A stretch of 64,000 bases of DNA from Candidatus Harpocratesius repetitus (GCA_021498095.1 JAIZWK010000001.1:372001-436000); one strand, 5' to 3'; positions 50,028 through 59,024 are shown, counted from the stretch's first letter. The notes: generated from the sequence alone by a model not told the origin. Made by a program: numbers and translations.

Positions 50028-51403
50028 AATTCTAATATTAGATCTTGCCATTGATCATCAATTTGTGATTTTAAATCGGTTTCTCCGCAATTTTTAGTAA
50101 TTGAAATTAGCTCTTGCATAAGAATTCGGAATTCGTCAAAAGAGTTCATCCAAGAAAGATTAATTGTTTTTGGGTAAGAATCCAAATTCTCTAAATTCTT
50201 TCTATATTTTTTTATTGTATTTTGAAGTATATCTAATTTTTCAAAGATAAGTTCATCATTTCGATTTGGTTCATAACTATTTTTAATAATTGATTTCATT
50301 TTTTCCAAAATAAGTTCAGAATTTTGATAACCATTAAGATGTTGAGGTAGTATTAATTCATCAGCTAAACGAGCAGTTGCAAGATCTGTAATTTCTTCCC
50401 ATGCATGAGCGTATTTAATAATTGTGGGATAAAGAATTCGATTGATTTCCATTGATAGTTTCCCGTGAATGATTTTTTTGGGCTTATCTTGTAGTTCTGC
50501 AGCTATTTTCATTAAGTTCTGATTTTCACAGAAAATTAATCGAGAATAATGAATATAATGATCTGGTTGATTTATACAAGGTAAAATCGATGCACCCGTT
50601 TTTAAATATAAGCTCACGCAACTTTGGGGTGTATGTAAAAGATAAGGGTATTTGCCAAAATAAAATGGTACTCGTAGTTGTTTTTTCGTTCCGAAATCAA
50701 AATATAAAACAACAATATGATTTTTTCGTAGGTGACGTTCTAGATGATGTGATATTTTTACAAATGAAGTACTGGCATAAAGGTAAACATGATCATAGCC
50801 AATTCGGTTTGTATATTGATATGTAATCAAATGGGGTGTATAAATAACGGTGGCAACAGGAATTTTTTGAGGTAATTTCATAATTGCATAGACAGAATGA
50901 ACCAGTTGTCCAAGGTGAGTCGTGGGAATTATCACTCCTTTTCCTTTTTCCAACTCACGGAATAGTAAATTAAGATTTTTAAATGAAATGAAGTTTTTCA
51001 AAGACAAGTCGATATTTTTCGGCAATCCATTCATAAAATCAAAAAATAATTTCCCCATATAAGCGCAGTGTGCAAAATATAGTCGATGAAGTATTGATCG
51101 TGATTTTACCTTAGGATATAAAACATGAAAAGCAGATAACACCTTATTACGATTAGTTTTTGAAAAATAAAGAAAAAGCTGCCCTAATGCACCAGCAATT
51201 CCTTCTCTTAGTGGGAGAGGAAAAAGATTAAAAAGAAGATATAATCGTAATCTCATCCACTGTTTCAAAAACCAAAAAACATATCCAAGCGAATCAATCC
51301 AACTAGTTCCAGCATGCACGGGAGGAAGATTTTCTTTTTCATTAACATTTTTTCTTTTTATTTCCCGCTCAAATTTCCGATCAGCATAAAAAATATGAGT
51401 CAT
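50009..51403 (-). CDS. LpxL/HtrB-like lysophospholipid-type acyltransferase
   Basis: 464 residues. From about residue 40: a hydrophobic N-terminal stretch (LYLLFNLFPLPLREGIAGAL), GKGVIIPTTHLGQLVHS with the candidate catalytic His in place of HxGNWE, RIGYDHVYLYASTSFVKIS, and VVLYFDFGTKKQLRVPFYFG with HTPQSCVSLYLKTGASILPC. These are the LABLAT-fold hallmarks (DQ..., FFG, TG-ASI-P). Bacterial relatives add fatty acids to lipid A precursors or to glycolipids. A member in an ether-lipid archaeon would need an unknown acceptor. The last 140 residues are helical and not part of the family. Overlaps Ncs6 at the 3' end. Confidence 0.65.
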   Translation of the reverse strand: MTHIFYADRKFEREIKRKNVNEKENLPPVHAGTSWIDSLGYVFWFLKQWMRLRLYLLFNLFPLPLREGIAGALGQLFLYFSKTNRNKVLSAFHVLYPKVKSRSILHRLYFAHCAYMGKLFFDFMNGLPKNIDLSLKNFISFKNLNLLFRELEKGKGVIIPTTHLGQLVHSVYAIMKLPQKIPVATVIYTPHLITYQYTNRIGYDHVYLYASTSFVKISHHLERHLRKNHIVVLYFDFGTKKQLRVPFYFGKYPYLLHTPQSCVSLYLKTGASILPCINQPDHYIHYSRLIFCENQNLMKIAAELQDKPKKIIHGKLSMEINRILYPTIIKYAHAWEEITDLATARLADELILPQHLNGYQNSELILEKMKSIIKNSYEPNRNDELIFEKLDILQNTIKKYRKNLENLDSYPKTINLSWMNSFDEFRILMQELISITKNCGETDLKSQIDDQWQDLILEFYSSNI

Positions 51404-51431
51404 TATTCATCAGGAGAATCTTAATCTCTTT

Positions 51432-52703
51432 TTATTCTTCATTTTCTTCATCAGTGAAATCTTCTTCTTCAAAATTTTTTTCTTCAAAAATTTCCTTGTC
51501 ATTATTTTCGCTAGGATCTGTTTTCCCATCATTTTCTTTCTCAATTTCTTCCTCTGGAGTTATAGAACCTGTCCAATCTAAATTGCTTAATTCAAAATTT
51601 ACTCGTTGATCTTCAATTATTTCCAGTTCGCGCTCTTTCTGAAGATATTTCTGGCGATCTTCTTCATCTAGTAGACGTAATTCCTCTAATTCTTCTTGTC
51701 GGCGGCGAATTTCTTCAATTTTTTCTTTATCATATATCTCATCAATTCGAAGCTGTCCTGTTCGAATAATTTCAGCATTTTGTAGGATTTTTTCTAATGC
51801 TTCAGTAAATTCAGTAATAGATTCACAAATTTCAGTCATATCACCTTCAAATTCAATTGGATCATACCCAATTGCAAAATTAAAAACAAATTTTTCAGTT
51901 CCAACTAAAATACTAAACTGTTCAGTATGAATCTCATATCGTCCTATGTGATAAGGAGGAACATCTTCAACTTCGTCTAAAGAATCGAGATAATTGGTAA
52001 TGTGTTTATCAATATATTCATTTAAACGCTTTGATTCAAAATAACTTCCAATTTCATAATTTTCAACAAATAGCATACCAAAAGAAAATTCATATTCCCA
52101 GCAAAATGATTCGATAGCATCACATAATGTTTCATAAATCGTTTTATTTCCTAATAATGGCTGTGAAAAGGCAGAAATTACCGACATAGGTTTGTAAATA
52201 GAGGTATGAAATACTGTAGGTGTGATTTTTGAGTCTTGAATTTTTCGAAGAATATCTGAAAGAAATCGATCTTCAATCTCTGGAAAAATCACAGGCCCTT
52301 CATAATCTGGATCCACTTTATGGAAAAAGAGAAATACTTGAAAATCTTCGCTAAATTCTAAGCAATTTTCGAATATTTGGATAAAATAATCAATACTCTC
52401 ATCAATTCTTTCTACATCTTGCGTATCAATTACATAATACAGATATTGTATGCCTTGAAAATACATCATGGGATTCTGTAGGTAAGAATGGCGGTAGGTT
52501 ATTTGTCCACCAAAATCCCAGATCAGTAATTCTCTTCCAAAAAAATCAATACTTGTTCTATCTACTCCAGTAGTAGGTAACAACGATGAAAATGCATTAA
52601 ATTCACTTAATAGGGTTTTTACAATAGATGTTTTTCCAGCATTGCCGAGCCCAAAGAGTGCAATCTTTGAAGGAAGTTCACGAGGTTTAGGATTCACAAC
52701 CAT
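51432..52703 (-). CDS. Rag/Gtr-like small GTPase with C-terminal extension
   Basis: 423 residues. G1 is GLGNAGKTS at 18-26, the switch I Thr is in LPTTGVDRTS, G3 is IWDFGGQITYRHSYL at 61-75, and G4 is FFHKVDPD at about 127-133 (HKVD as in Rag/Gtr, not NKxD). The DFGGQ and HKVD combination and the following strands match Gtr1/RagA. The segment around 210-310 (NYEIGSYFESKRLNE, then RYEIHTEQFSILVGTEKF) looks like a roadblock-type C-terminal domain. A charged coiled coil and an acidic tail with many Glu, Asn and Asp (EENFEEEDFTDEENEE) end the protein. Rag GTPases form heterodimers and dock on roadblock proteins. No partner lies adjacent, but a possible roadblock gene is 5 kb away. Confidence 0.82.
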   Translation of the reverse strand: MVVNPKPRELPSKIALFGLGNAGKTSIVKTLLSEFNAFSSLLPTTGVDRTSIDFFGRELLIWDFGGQITYRHSYLQNPMMYFQGIQYLYYVIDTQDVERIDESIDYFIQIFENCLEFSEDFQVFLFFHKVDPDYEGPVIFPEIEDRFLSDILRKIQDSKITPTVFHTSIYKPMSVISAFSQPLLGNKTIYETLCDAIESFCWEYEFSFGMLFVENYEIGSYFESKRLNEYIDKHITNYLDSLDEVEDVPPYHIGRYEIHTEQFSILVGTEKFVFNFAIGYDPIEFEGDMTEICESITEFTEALEKILQNAEIIRTGQLRIDEIYDKEKIEEIRRRQEELEELRLLDEEDRQKYLQKERELEIIEDQRVNFELSNLDWTGSITPEEEIEKENDGKTDPSENNDKEIFEEKNFEEEDFTDEENEE

Positions 52704-52724
52704 ACAATTATCAACTAATTTTTT

Positions 52725-52804
52725 TTAATAATTATTGTATTGAATAATTATCATGCTGAATAATTATCATGTTGAATAATTATTGCATTGAATAATAATT
52801 ACTG
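52725..52804. repeat. Five 16-bp tandem units upstream of the Rag-like GTPase gene
   Basis: Units of 16 bp with consensus TGAATAATTATCATGT run from 52725 to 52804. The two central units (52741-52756 and 52757-52772) differ by one base. The tract starts 22 bases before the GTPase start codon and lies in the divergent gap to the methyltransferase gene. Fixed spacing and location suggest a binding-site array or microsatellite-like slippage. Confidence 0.75.
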
Positions 52805-52911
52805 CGAATTCTTAAATATATTCGGGTTGTTTAGCATTAAGTTTGACCCATTGAGTTCCCGTGAAACAGCTATTTTTAAAAGGTGATGATTTTTAAAATT
52901 ATGATCACTAA

Positions 52912-53694
52912 ATGAATGAAAACAACTCGACAAAAAGATTTTCTTCAAGAGCAGAAAACTATCAGAAATATCGTCCAAACTATCCTATTGAGGTAATTCA
53001 AGAAATTAAATCATTCTTTCCAGAAAAATCAAGAATAATTGCAGCAGATATTGGCTCAGGAACGGGAATTTTTACCAAGCGTTTGATTGATGCTAATTTT
53101 GAAGTGTATGCAGTTGAACCTAATGATGAAATGCGTACTATTGCAGAAAAATCGTTAAGTGACAATCCAAATTTTCATAGTATTAAAGGAACTGCAGAAA
53201 GTACAACTCTTCCTGATGAATCCATTGATTTAATAACAGCCGCCCAAGCTCTTCATTGGTTTGATCTTGAATCAACATTGACAGAATTTCAAAGGATTTT
53301 GCAGCCTGAAGGAATAATTGCATTTATATGGAACGAACGAGATTTAACAGCCACATCCTTTATGCAGGAATACGATCAAGTTTTAATCGATCTATGCCCA
53401 GAATATAAAAATTCACCTCATCTCTACATAGATAAGGAGCAGATCTTTAATTTAATTGAAGAGATATCATTGCAAGAATTCCATTACTCTAATGCGCAAG
53501 AATTTGATGAGAAAGGGTTCATCGGCAGAGTATTATCTTCATCATATACACCATCACCTGATTCCACCGAATATTCACCATTTATTGATGCACTTTCGCA
53601 ATTATTTGAAAAATATCAAAAAGAAGGAAAAATACAAATACATTACAATACCCACCTTTATTTGGGGCGTGTAATGAGAAAATGGGTTTTTTAA
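52912..53694 (+). CDS. Class I SAM-dependent methyltransferase
   Basis: 260 residues. AADIGSGTGIFTKRLIDANF is motif I for SAM binding, followed by VYAVEPNDEMRTIAEKSLSD (acidic ribose contact), ESIDLITAAQALHWFDLEST (motif post-II) and LQPEGIIAFIWNERD. This is a Methyltransf_11/25-type fold. RFSSRAENYQKYRPNYP at the N-terminus is typical of small-molecule methylases of this group. The substrate is unknown. The stop TAA sits two bases before MITE copy 3, whose AATT target duplication overlaps the last two stop-codon bases. Confidence 0.9.
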   Translation: MNENNSTKRFSSRAENYQKYRPNYPIEVIQEIKSFFPEKSRIIAADIGSGTGIFTKRLIDANFEVYAVEPNDEMRTIAEKSLSDNPNFHSIKGTAESTTLPDESIDLITAAQALHWFDLESTLTEFQRILQPEGIIAFIWNERDLTATSFMQEYDQVLIDLCPEYKNSPHLYIDKEQIFNLIEEISLQEFHYSNAQEFDEKGFIGRVLSSSYTPSPDSTEYSPFIDALSQLFEKYQKEGKIQIHYNTHLYLGRVMRKWVF

Positions 53695-53696
53695 TT

Positions 53697-54008
53697 GAGG
53701 ATATTTTATCTTTTTTAATTTAAACGCTTTTTTGAATATCATTTATATATATCCAACTTAAATCTGAAATATCGCAATTCTTTTTTTGTCGAACTCGATT
53801 TTTTCAAAGAATTTGTTAAATATTTACCATCCTGTTTATAAATTCTTCAATCTAAAGTCGATTTTATTATAATTTTTGAATTACATATCTTAAATTTGGC
53901 ACCTTGGTAAAATCGACAAAAAATAAGGAAGGATATTTTAGATTTGAGCCGGGAGAATTAAGATGAAGGAATGAAAAACTTCGATTCTTTGAAATTTAAA
54001 ATACCCTC
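53697..54008 (+). mobile_element. MITE copy 3 (312 bp, TSD AATT)
   Basis: It starts GAGGATATTTTA and ends TAAAATACCCTC, with AATT at 53693-53696 and 54009-54012. It has the same orientation and length as copy 2, with about 20 substitutions. It was inserted immediately after the methyltransferase stop codon. The far flank is the 3' end of a convergent membrane gene that is itself a relative of the genes beside copy 2. No protein is encoded. Confidence 0.93.
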
Positions 54009-54065
54009 AATTTTAAAAAAAAATTTTTTCTTTTATTTATTTATTATCATCAATTTTTCTTGAAA

Positions 54066-55142
54066 TTACTGAACTTGATTTCCGCAATTTGTGCAGAATT
54101 TAGCATTTGAAAATATCAATTTGCTTCCACAATATGTACAGTAAACAGGATTATTTGTTTCGCTTACGTTAGTTTTAGGAATTGTAACTACTCCTATTTG
54201 TGGATATTGCACCATTGTTGGACCAGGACTTGAATGAGACGGAATGGATTGATATAAAAATTGCGTAGGTTGATAACCAATTTTTATATTCTTTTTCATT
54301 TGGTATTTAGGAATGATGTAAATTTCTTTAAATGAATATAGATTAAAACCATCAGATAATTTCTTTAATCCTATATTGAAAATGATATTTCCAACTGTAT
54401 TCTCTACAAGCATTACAGCAATACCTAATTTCATTAAATTACATCCTAATTCCATTTGTCGTAGAATTATAGAAGAATATCCATTTTCAACTTGTTCCAT
54501 TTGTAATAGGATCCATTTTTTAAATGCATTCCAGCTAAGATAATTAACTCTCTTTTCTGCAAGCGAAGAAATTACAAGCATAATCCCCAATATAATAATT
54601 ATAGGATCAATTCCAAAGATTTCTGGATAATGAGAAATATCATAAAATACTCTATTTATATTAGCGAAAACATTAATCATACGGTAATAAGCATCTAATT
54701 GTGTGAGCACACGTTTAGCAATCAGAAAAAATATAAAAACTAGAAAAGCATAAAGTAGTAATCGAATTTTCTGATACCTGAATGCTTCACTAAATTGCCG
54801 ATCATTAACTTGCTTTGAAGTTTGATTCAATTGTATTATAAAATTAATATTACCAATTAATCGAGGTATAGATAGGAATATAAATCCAAATATAAACAAG
54901 CTTAAAGGGATACTTGAATAACTACTTCCATCACCAGAATTTATGTTACTCGACCAAATTAAAATGGGCCCCATGAATATTTTTTGAAAATACGATTTAA
55001 AGGCAAAGAGAATTGTAAAAATAATAAATATCCAGCGGGTTGTATTTAGTGTTTTAAAGCTTTTCCCAAGTTCTATAAATTTTTCACGAAGTGGCGCATT
55101 TAATTCTCTCTTTAATGGTTTATTAAATGTATCTTTATACAT
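54066..55142 (-). CDS. Membrane protein with C-terminal zinc ribbon, related to 27116 and 27865 genes
   Basis: 358 residues. A basic N-terminal part (LKRELNAPLREKFIELGKSFK) leads to about five hydrophobic helices in the first 260 residues, with ELGKSFKTL and MELGCNLMKLG echoing the unit starts of the 27116/27865 proteins. A linker with Pro, Thr and Ser (PTQFLYQSIPSHSSPGPT) follows, and the C-terminal zinc ribbon is CTYCGSKLIFSNAKFCTNCG. In this member the ribbon has all four cysteines, unlike the half-ribbons of the other two. The function is unknown; a membrane-linked regulatory protein is one possibility. Confidence 0.72.
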   Translation of the reverse strand: MYKDTFNKPLKRELNAPLREKFIELGKSFKTLNTTRWIFIIFTILFAFKSYFQKIFMGPILIWSSNINSGDGSSYSSIPLSLFIFGFIFLSIPRLIGNINFIIQLNQTSKQVNDRQFSEAFRYQKIRLLLYAFLVFIFFLIAKRVLTQLDAYYRMINVFANINRVFYDISHYPEIFGIDPIIIILGIMLVISSLAEKRVNYLSWNAFKKWILLQMEQVENGYSSIILRQMELGCNLMKLGIAVMLVENTVGNIIFNIGLKKLSDGFNLYSFKEIYIIPKYQMKKNIKIGYQPTQFLYQSIPSHSSPGPTMVQYPQIGVVTIPKTNVSETNNPVYCTYCGSKLIFSNAKFCTNCGNQVQ

Positions 55143-55334
55143 TTTAGATCAATATAAAAGAGAATTTTTTACTTAAAAAATTAGGTATATATTTTTAAAT
55201 TAATTCAAAAAAACCTGTTCTTCAATCAAAAAATAATTATAAACAAATCTTTCATGTATGTTCAGCCATTTTAGAAATACTTGATATGAGAAAGAGAACA
55301 ATTCTTAAAGGCTTTTCTCTTAATTTATCACATT

Positions 55335-56411
55335 ATGAGCTTTGATGAAACGATAAATTTAGAATTTCTTAAAAAATTTGTAAATGCACCTTCTCCAACA
55401 GGCTCTGAAGAACCTGCACAAAAATTATATCAAGACTATTTAAAAGATATTGCTGATGAAATCAAAACGGACGTATTAGGCAATGTAGATGCTGTTTTGA
55501 ATCCTAATGGAAAACCTCGTATTGTTTTAATGGGACATGTCGATGAAGTAGGTTTGCAAGTGCGTTATATATCTGATAAAGGATTCATTTACTTTAATCC
55601 ATTAGGTGGATTGGATGCACATCTCTTACCCAGCAAACGTATAACAATTCTAGCAAAATCTGGCAATATTTTTGGAGTAATTGGAAAAAAAGCAATTCAT
55701 CTTCAAGAACCAGACGAACGTAAAAAAGTAATAAAAATTCAAGACCAATACATTGATGTAGGAGCAAGATCAAGAGAAGAAGTGGAAAAAATGGGTATCC
55801 AAATAGGTGATCCTATTATTTTCAATGATTCATTTGCCTACTTAGGTAATAATGGAGATGTTGTTAGTCGATGTTTTGATGATAAAATTGGTGCTTTTAT
55901 AATTGCTGAGGTGTTACGTTATTTAAAACAAGAAAATATTGAAGCATCCATTCATGCTGTTTCAAGTGTTCAAGAGGAAATTGGCACTCGTGGAGCAGTA
56001 GTTTCAGCGTTTAGTGTTGATCCTGATGTTGGAATTGCTTTCGATGTAACACACACCAGTGATACTCCTGGAATAAAAGAAGCAGATTTAGGAATAAAAA
56101 AACTCGGCGGCGGTCCTGTGATTGTACGAGGTCCTAATATTAATCCAAAACTCTATGAATTATTCGTTAAAACTGCTGAAGAACTAGAAATACCTCTCCA
56201 GATAAGTGCTGCTTCTAGACCGACAGGAACTGATGCTCGTTCAATTCAAATGACCCGAGCAGGAGTTGCGACAGGTTTAATTGGAATTCCTAATAGATAC
56301 ATGCACAGCATGACTGAAATTGTAAATTTGAAAGATGTGGAACAGATTGTGAAACTAACCGTCGCAGTTATTAAGAAAATCACCAAAGACACTTCTTTCA
56401 TTCCAGAATAA
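55335..56411 (+). CDS. M42 family aminopeptidase (first of tandem pair)
   Basis: 358 residues. KPRIVLMGHVDEVGLQVRYI has the first metal His and Asp. VSRCFDDKIGAFIIAEVLRY carries the bridging Asp, VSSVQEEIGTRGAVVSAF the catalytic Glu-Glu, AFDVTHTSDTPG a further Asp, and RPTGTDARSIQMTRAGVATG with GIPNRYMHSMTE the last His. This is the full M42/TET dodecameric aminopeptidase set, with two zinc or cobalt ions. It trims peptides released by proteasome-type proteases. The paralogue follows after 24 bp on the same strand. The segment IGKKAIHLQEPDERKKV is shared by both copies. Confidence 0.94.
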   Translation: MSFDETINLEFLKKFVNAPSPTGSEEPAQKLYQDYLKDIADEIKTDVLGNVDAVLNPNGKPRIVLMGHVDEVGLQVRYISDKGFIYFNPLGGLDAHLLPSKRITILAKSGNIFGVIGKKAIHLQEPDERKKVIKIQDQYIDVGARSREEVEKMGIQIGDPIIFNDSFAYLGNNGDVVSRCFDDKIGAFIIAEVLRYLKQENIEASIHAVSSVQEEIGTRGAVVSAFSVDPDVGIAFDVTHTSDTPGIKEADLGIKKLGGGPVIVRGPNINPKLYELFVKTAEELEIPLQISAASRPTGTDARSIQMTRAGVATGLIGIPNRYMHSMTEIVNLKDVEQIVKLTVAVIKKITKDTSFIPE

Positions 56412-56435
56412 TTAACAAGTCAGGAAATATAAAAT

Positions 56436-57512
56436 ATGACACTTCCCACATTGCCTTCCGATATCAAAGTAGATGAAAAATTTCTGCAATTATTGGTGAA
56501 TACTCCTAGTGTTTCTGGATATGAGACCTCTGCTCAGCATATATTTAAGGATTATCTTGCATCATATGTTGAAAGAATAAATACAGATGTAATGGGAAAT
56601 GTATTTGCAACCCTCAATTCCTCAGGAAGCCCCAAAATTATGTTGGCGGCACATTGTGATGAAGTGGGTTTACTAATTAAATATATTTCTAAGGATGGAT
56701 TCCTCTATTTCTATGCAAACGGCTTGGATCCTCATTTATTACCTGGAACATTTGTGAAAATCATTACAAATCAAGCGGAAATTTTAGGAGTGATTGGAAA
56801 AAAAGCAATTCACCTTCAAGAACCCAATGAACGAAAAAAAGTTGTTCAAATTTCAGATTTATTCATCGATATAGGGGCTCGTTCAAGAAAAGAAGTAGAA
56901 AGTCTTGGGATCAGAATAGGAGATTCAGCAATATTTGATTACTATTATGCTCGCTTAGGTTCTTCCGGAGATGTCGTTAGTCGCTGCTTTGATGATAAAA
57001 TAGGTGTATGTATTGTTGCTGAAATCATGAAGCGATTATCAGAGATTCAGCACGATCAAATTTCAGCTCAAGTAATCGGTGTATCAACTACACAAGAAGA
57101 GGTAGGATTGCGTGGTGCGACCACCGCTTCATTTCAAGTTGAACCAGATATCGCTTTAGTATATGACGTTGATTTTTCCATGGATACTCCGCATTCTCAA
57201 GAAAAATATCAAGGTCGAGCTAAATTAGGGGGCGGTCCAATTATTTCTATTGGTCCAAATATGAATTCAAAAGTTATTCAATTATTAAAGGAAACTGCGA
57301 ATGATTTGGATATTCCCATTCAATTAATCGCAGAACCAAGAGGAACTGGAACTGATGCAAATGTGATTCAATTAACAAAAAAAGGAGTAGCAATTGGTTT
57401 GATTGGAATTCCAAATCGATATATGCACAGTTATTCTGAAGTAGTTAATCTTTATGATGTTGAGGCAATAATCCAATTATCGGTCGAATTTATTAAGCGA
57501 GTGAAAGAATAA
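56436..57512 (+). CDS. M42 family aminopeptidase (second of tandem pair)
   Basis: 358 residues, the same length as its neighbour and clearly related to it. AAHCDEVGLLIKYISKDGFL, VVSRCFDDKIGVCIVAEIMK, STTQEEVGLRGATTASFQ, YDVDFSMDTP and EPRGTGTDANVIQLTKKGVA with GIPNRYMHSYSE retain all metal and catalytic positions. The pair probably arose by tandem duplication; differences in the residues before the GTD motif suggest changed substrate preference or a hetero-oligomer such as TET1/TET3. The 24-bp spacing indicates co-transcription. Confidence 0.94.
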   Translation: MTLPTLPSDIKVDEKFLQLLVNTPSVSGYETSAQHIFKDYLASYVERINTDVMGNVFATLNSSGSPKIMLAAHCDEVGLLIKYISKDGFLYFYANGLDPHLLPGTFVKIITNQAEILGVIGKKAIHLQEPNERKKVVQISDLFIDIGARSRKEVESLGIRIGDSAIFDYYYARLGSSGDVVSRCFDDKIGVCIVAEIMKRLSEIQHDQISAQVIGVSTTQEEVGLRGATTASFQVEPDIALVYDVDFSMDTPHSQEKYQGRAKLGGGPIISIGPNMNSKVIQLLKETANDLDIPIQLIAEPRGTGTDANVIQLTKKGVAIGLIGIPNRYMHSYSEVVNLYDVEAIIQLSVEFIKRVKE

Positions 57513-57566
57513 ATATGAAAATTTTTGAAATTGAAATAGAAATAGAATTTTGAAAAATTGCGGATA

Positions 57567-57989
57567 TTATGAAAAATATCTATCTGTTAATCTTTTTTGA
57601 AAATAATCAAACATTGAGAGATTGCCGTTCCAATGTGGAATTATTTCATTAAATTCTTTTATAAATTCCTCATAAATCTCTTGTAAAACGGCTCGTACTC
57701 TGCGAGATTTTACATATTTATAAGTAAGTGCTACTAAAAAGAGCGGAATAGGATCTAAAATTGGGAGTAACACTAGTTGCAAATCGTTCATAGCAATATG
57801 GCTTAATTTTTTTTCAGAAATGAATTCCATTGCAGCTAACATTCCTGAAAATAATAGAGGGTCAACTTTATTTGTATTTGAATAGTGTAAATTTCGTGTA
57901 TTAAGCAAAAGCAATCCTGAATTATTGAAAATCCATAATTCAATTAATTTTGGAATCCGAGATCGCTTAATTATCGAACGAGATTGCAT
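57567..57989 (-). CDS. Small roadblock/longin-like protein
   Basis: 140 residues. LIELWIFNNSGLLLLNTRNL opens with the two strands typical of longin/roadblock folds, followed by DPLLFSGMLAAMEFISEKKL as the first long helix and LSHIAMNDLQLVLLPILDPI as the central strand pair, then PLFLVALTYKYVKSRRV. That order (beta-beta-alpha-beta-beta) is the one seen in many Asgard small regulators of GTPases. No exact motif defines the fold, so this is a structural inference. A partnership with the Rag-like GTPase is attractive but unproven. It is convergent with the M42 genes. Confidence 0.5.
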   Translation of the reverse strand: MQSRSIIKRSRIPKLIELWIFNNSGLLLLNTRNLHYSNTNKVDPLLFSGMLAAMEFISEKKLSHIAMNDLQLVLLPILDPIPLFLVALTYKYVKSRRVRAVLQEIYEEFIKEFNEIIPHWNGNLSMFDYFQKRLTDRYFS

Positions 57990-58097
57990 TGATTGTCAAA
58001 TAATTAACAAAAATCAACACCTTAATTTATTTGCATTAGCCAAGTTAAAAATGCTTAAAAGGATAAATTTCCATTATCAGCATGAGCTGAATTTATA

Positions 58098-58982
58098 ATG
58101 GGAAAAGAAAATAAAAAAAAGAAAAAAGGCTTATCTCAGCAAGAATACCGCAACAAGCTCATTAAAATAAAGAAGTTACTTTCTAATGTAAAGAATAAGA
58201 AAGAAATTGAAACACTTAAACTCGCACTACTAAAATTGTTTGAAGCGTCTAAAAATAATCCAGCTCTCCATAATTTGGAACCTTTTCGTATAACCTTGTT
58301 TAAAACCTGTAATCTAAATCTTCAATTTTTGAATTTAAATGAAGATGTTTGGGACCTTTTCTCTCAAGGTAAAATTGAAGATGCATATAACTTAATTCTT
58401 AAAGGGGTGGGATCTATGAATAATCATCCCGATCGTGAATATTTACATGGTTGGGTTAGAGAAAAAATTCAAAGTACTTTAGAAAAAATCGCAGATATTG
58501 CTACATCTAATAAAAAACACCAATCTGCTCAAATCACTTCTCAAATCTCACAAAAGCAAGGTGTAAATTCAGACACAATCATGAATCCACTTGGCCGAAA
58601 AATTGATTTAGCTCAAGATGGTAAACAAACAATCCTTTCTAATTCAGTAAATATGGATCATCTTGCATCACTGTCAAATACTCAAATGCCTACAATATTT
58701 CCAAATGGAAGAAAACAAAATGCGACTATAAAACCTCTACAATCTTCTCAAAGCGAAAAAACAATGAAATTAACCTCAAATCAGGAGTTTGAAACTTTAT
58801 TTAAACCTCAAAATTTTTCAGAACAGCAAGTTTTAAGAACTCCAGAAAACCCTTTTATAAAAAATGGGGAAAATGAAGAAGAAAATCCAATTCATACTTA
58901 CTGGATTCGGAATCAAAAAATAAAAAAGCAATTACAAGAGAGTTCTACTTTTCCTAAAAGGAAAAATGAAGAGAAAAATTGA
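58098..58982 (+). CDS. Basic hypothetical protein with disordered C-terminal half
   Basis: 294 residues. Very basic start (GKENKKKKKGLSQQEYRNK), a helical segment to about 150 with LNEDVWDLFSQGKIEDAYNL (a TPR-like helix pair), then about 140 residues rich in Ser, Gln, Thr and Asn without predicted structure (QITSQISQKQGVNSDTIMNP). The end is basic again. Not recognised. It is convergent with the operon at 59025-62454, ending 42 bases from it. A nucleic-acid or protein-scaffold role would fit the composition, but nothing proves it. Confidence 0.6.
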   Translation: MGKENKKKKKGLSQQEYRNKLIKIKKLLSNVKNKKEIETLKLALLKLFEASKNNPALHNLEPFRITLFKTCNLNLQFLNLNEDVWDLFSQGKIEDAYNLILKGVGSMNNHPDREYLHGWVREKIQSTLEKIADIATSNKKHQSAQITSQISQKQGVNSDTIMNPLGRKIDLAQDGKQTILSNSVNMDHLASLSNTQMPTIFPNGRKQNATIKPLQSSQSEKTMKLTSNQEFETLFKPQNFSEQQVLRTPENPFIKNGENEEENPIHTYWIRNQKIKKQLQESSTFPKRKNEEKN

Positions 58983-59024
58983 ATATTTATTGATTTGATA
59001 AAAAAGAATCATTCACTTTATCAA

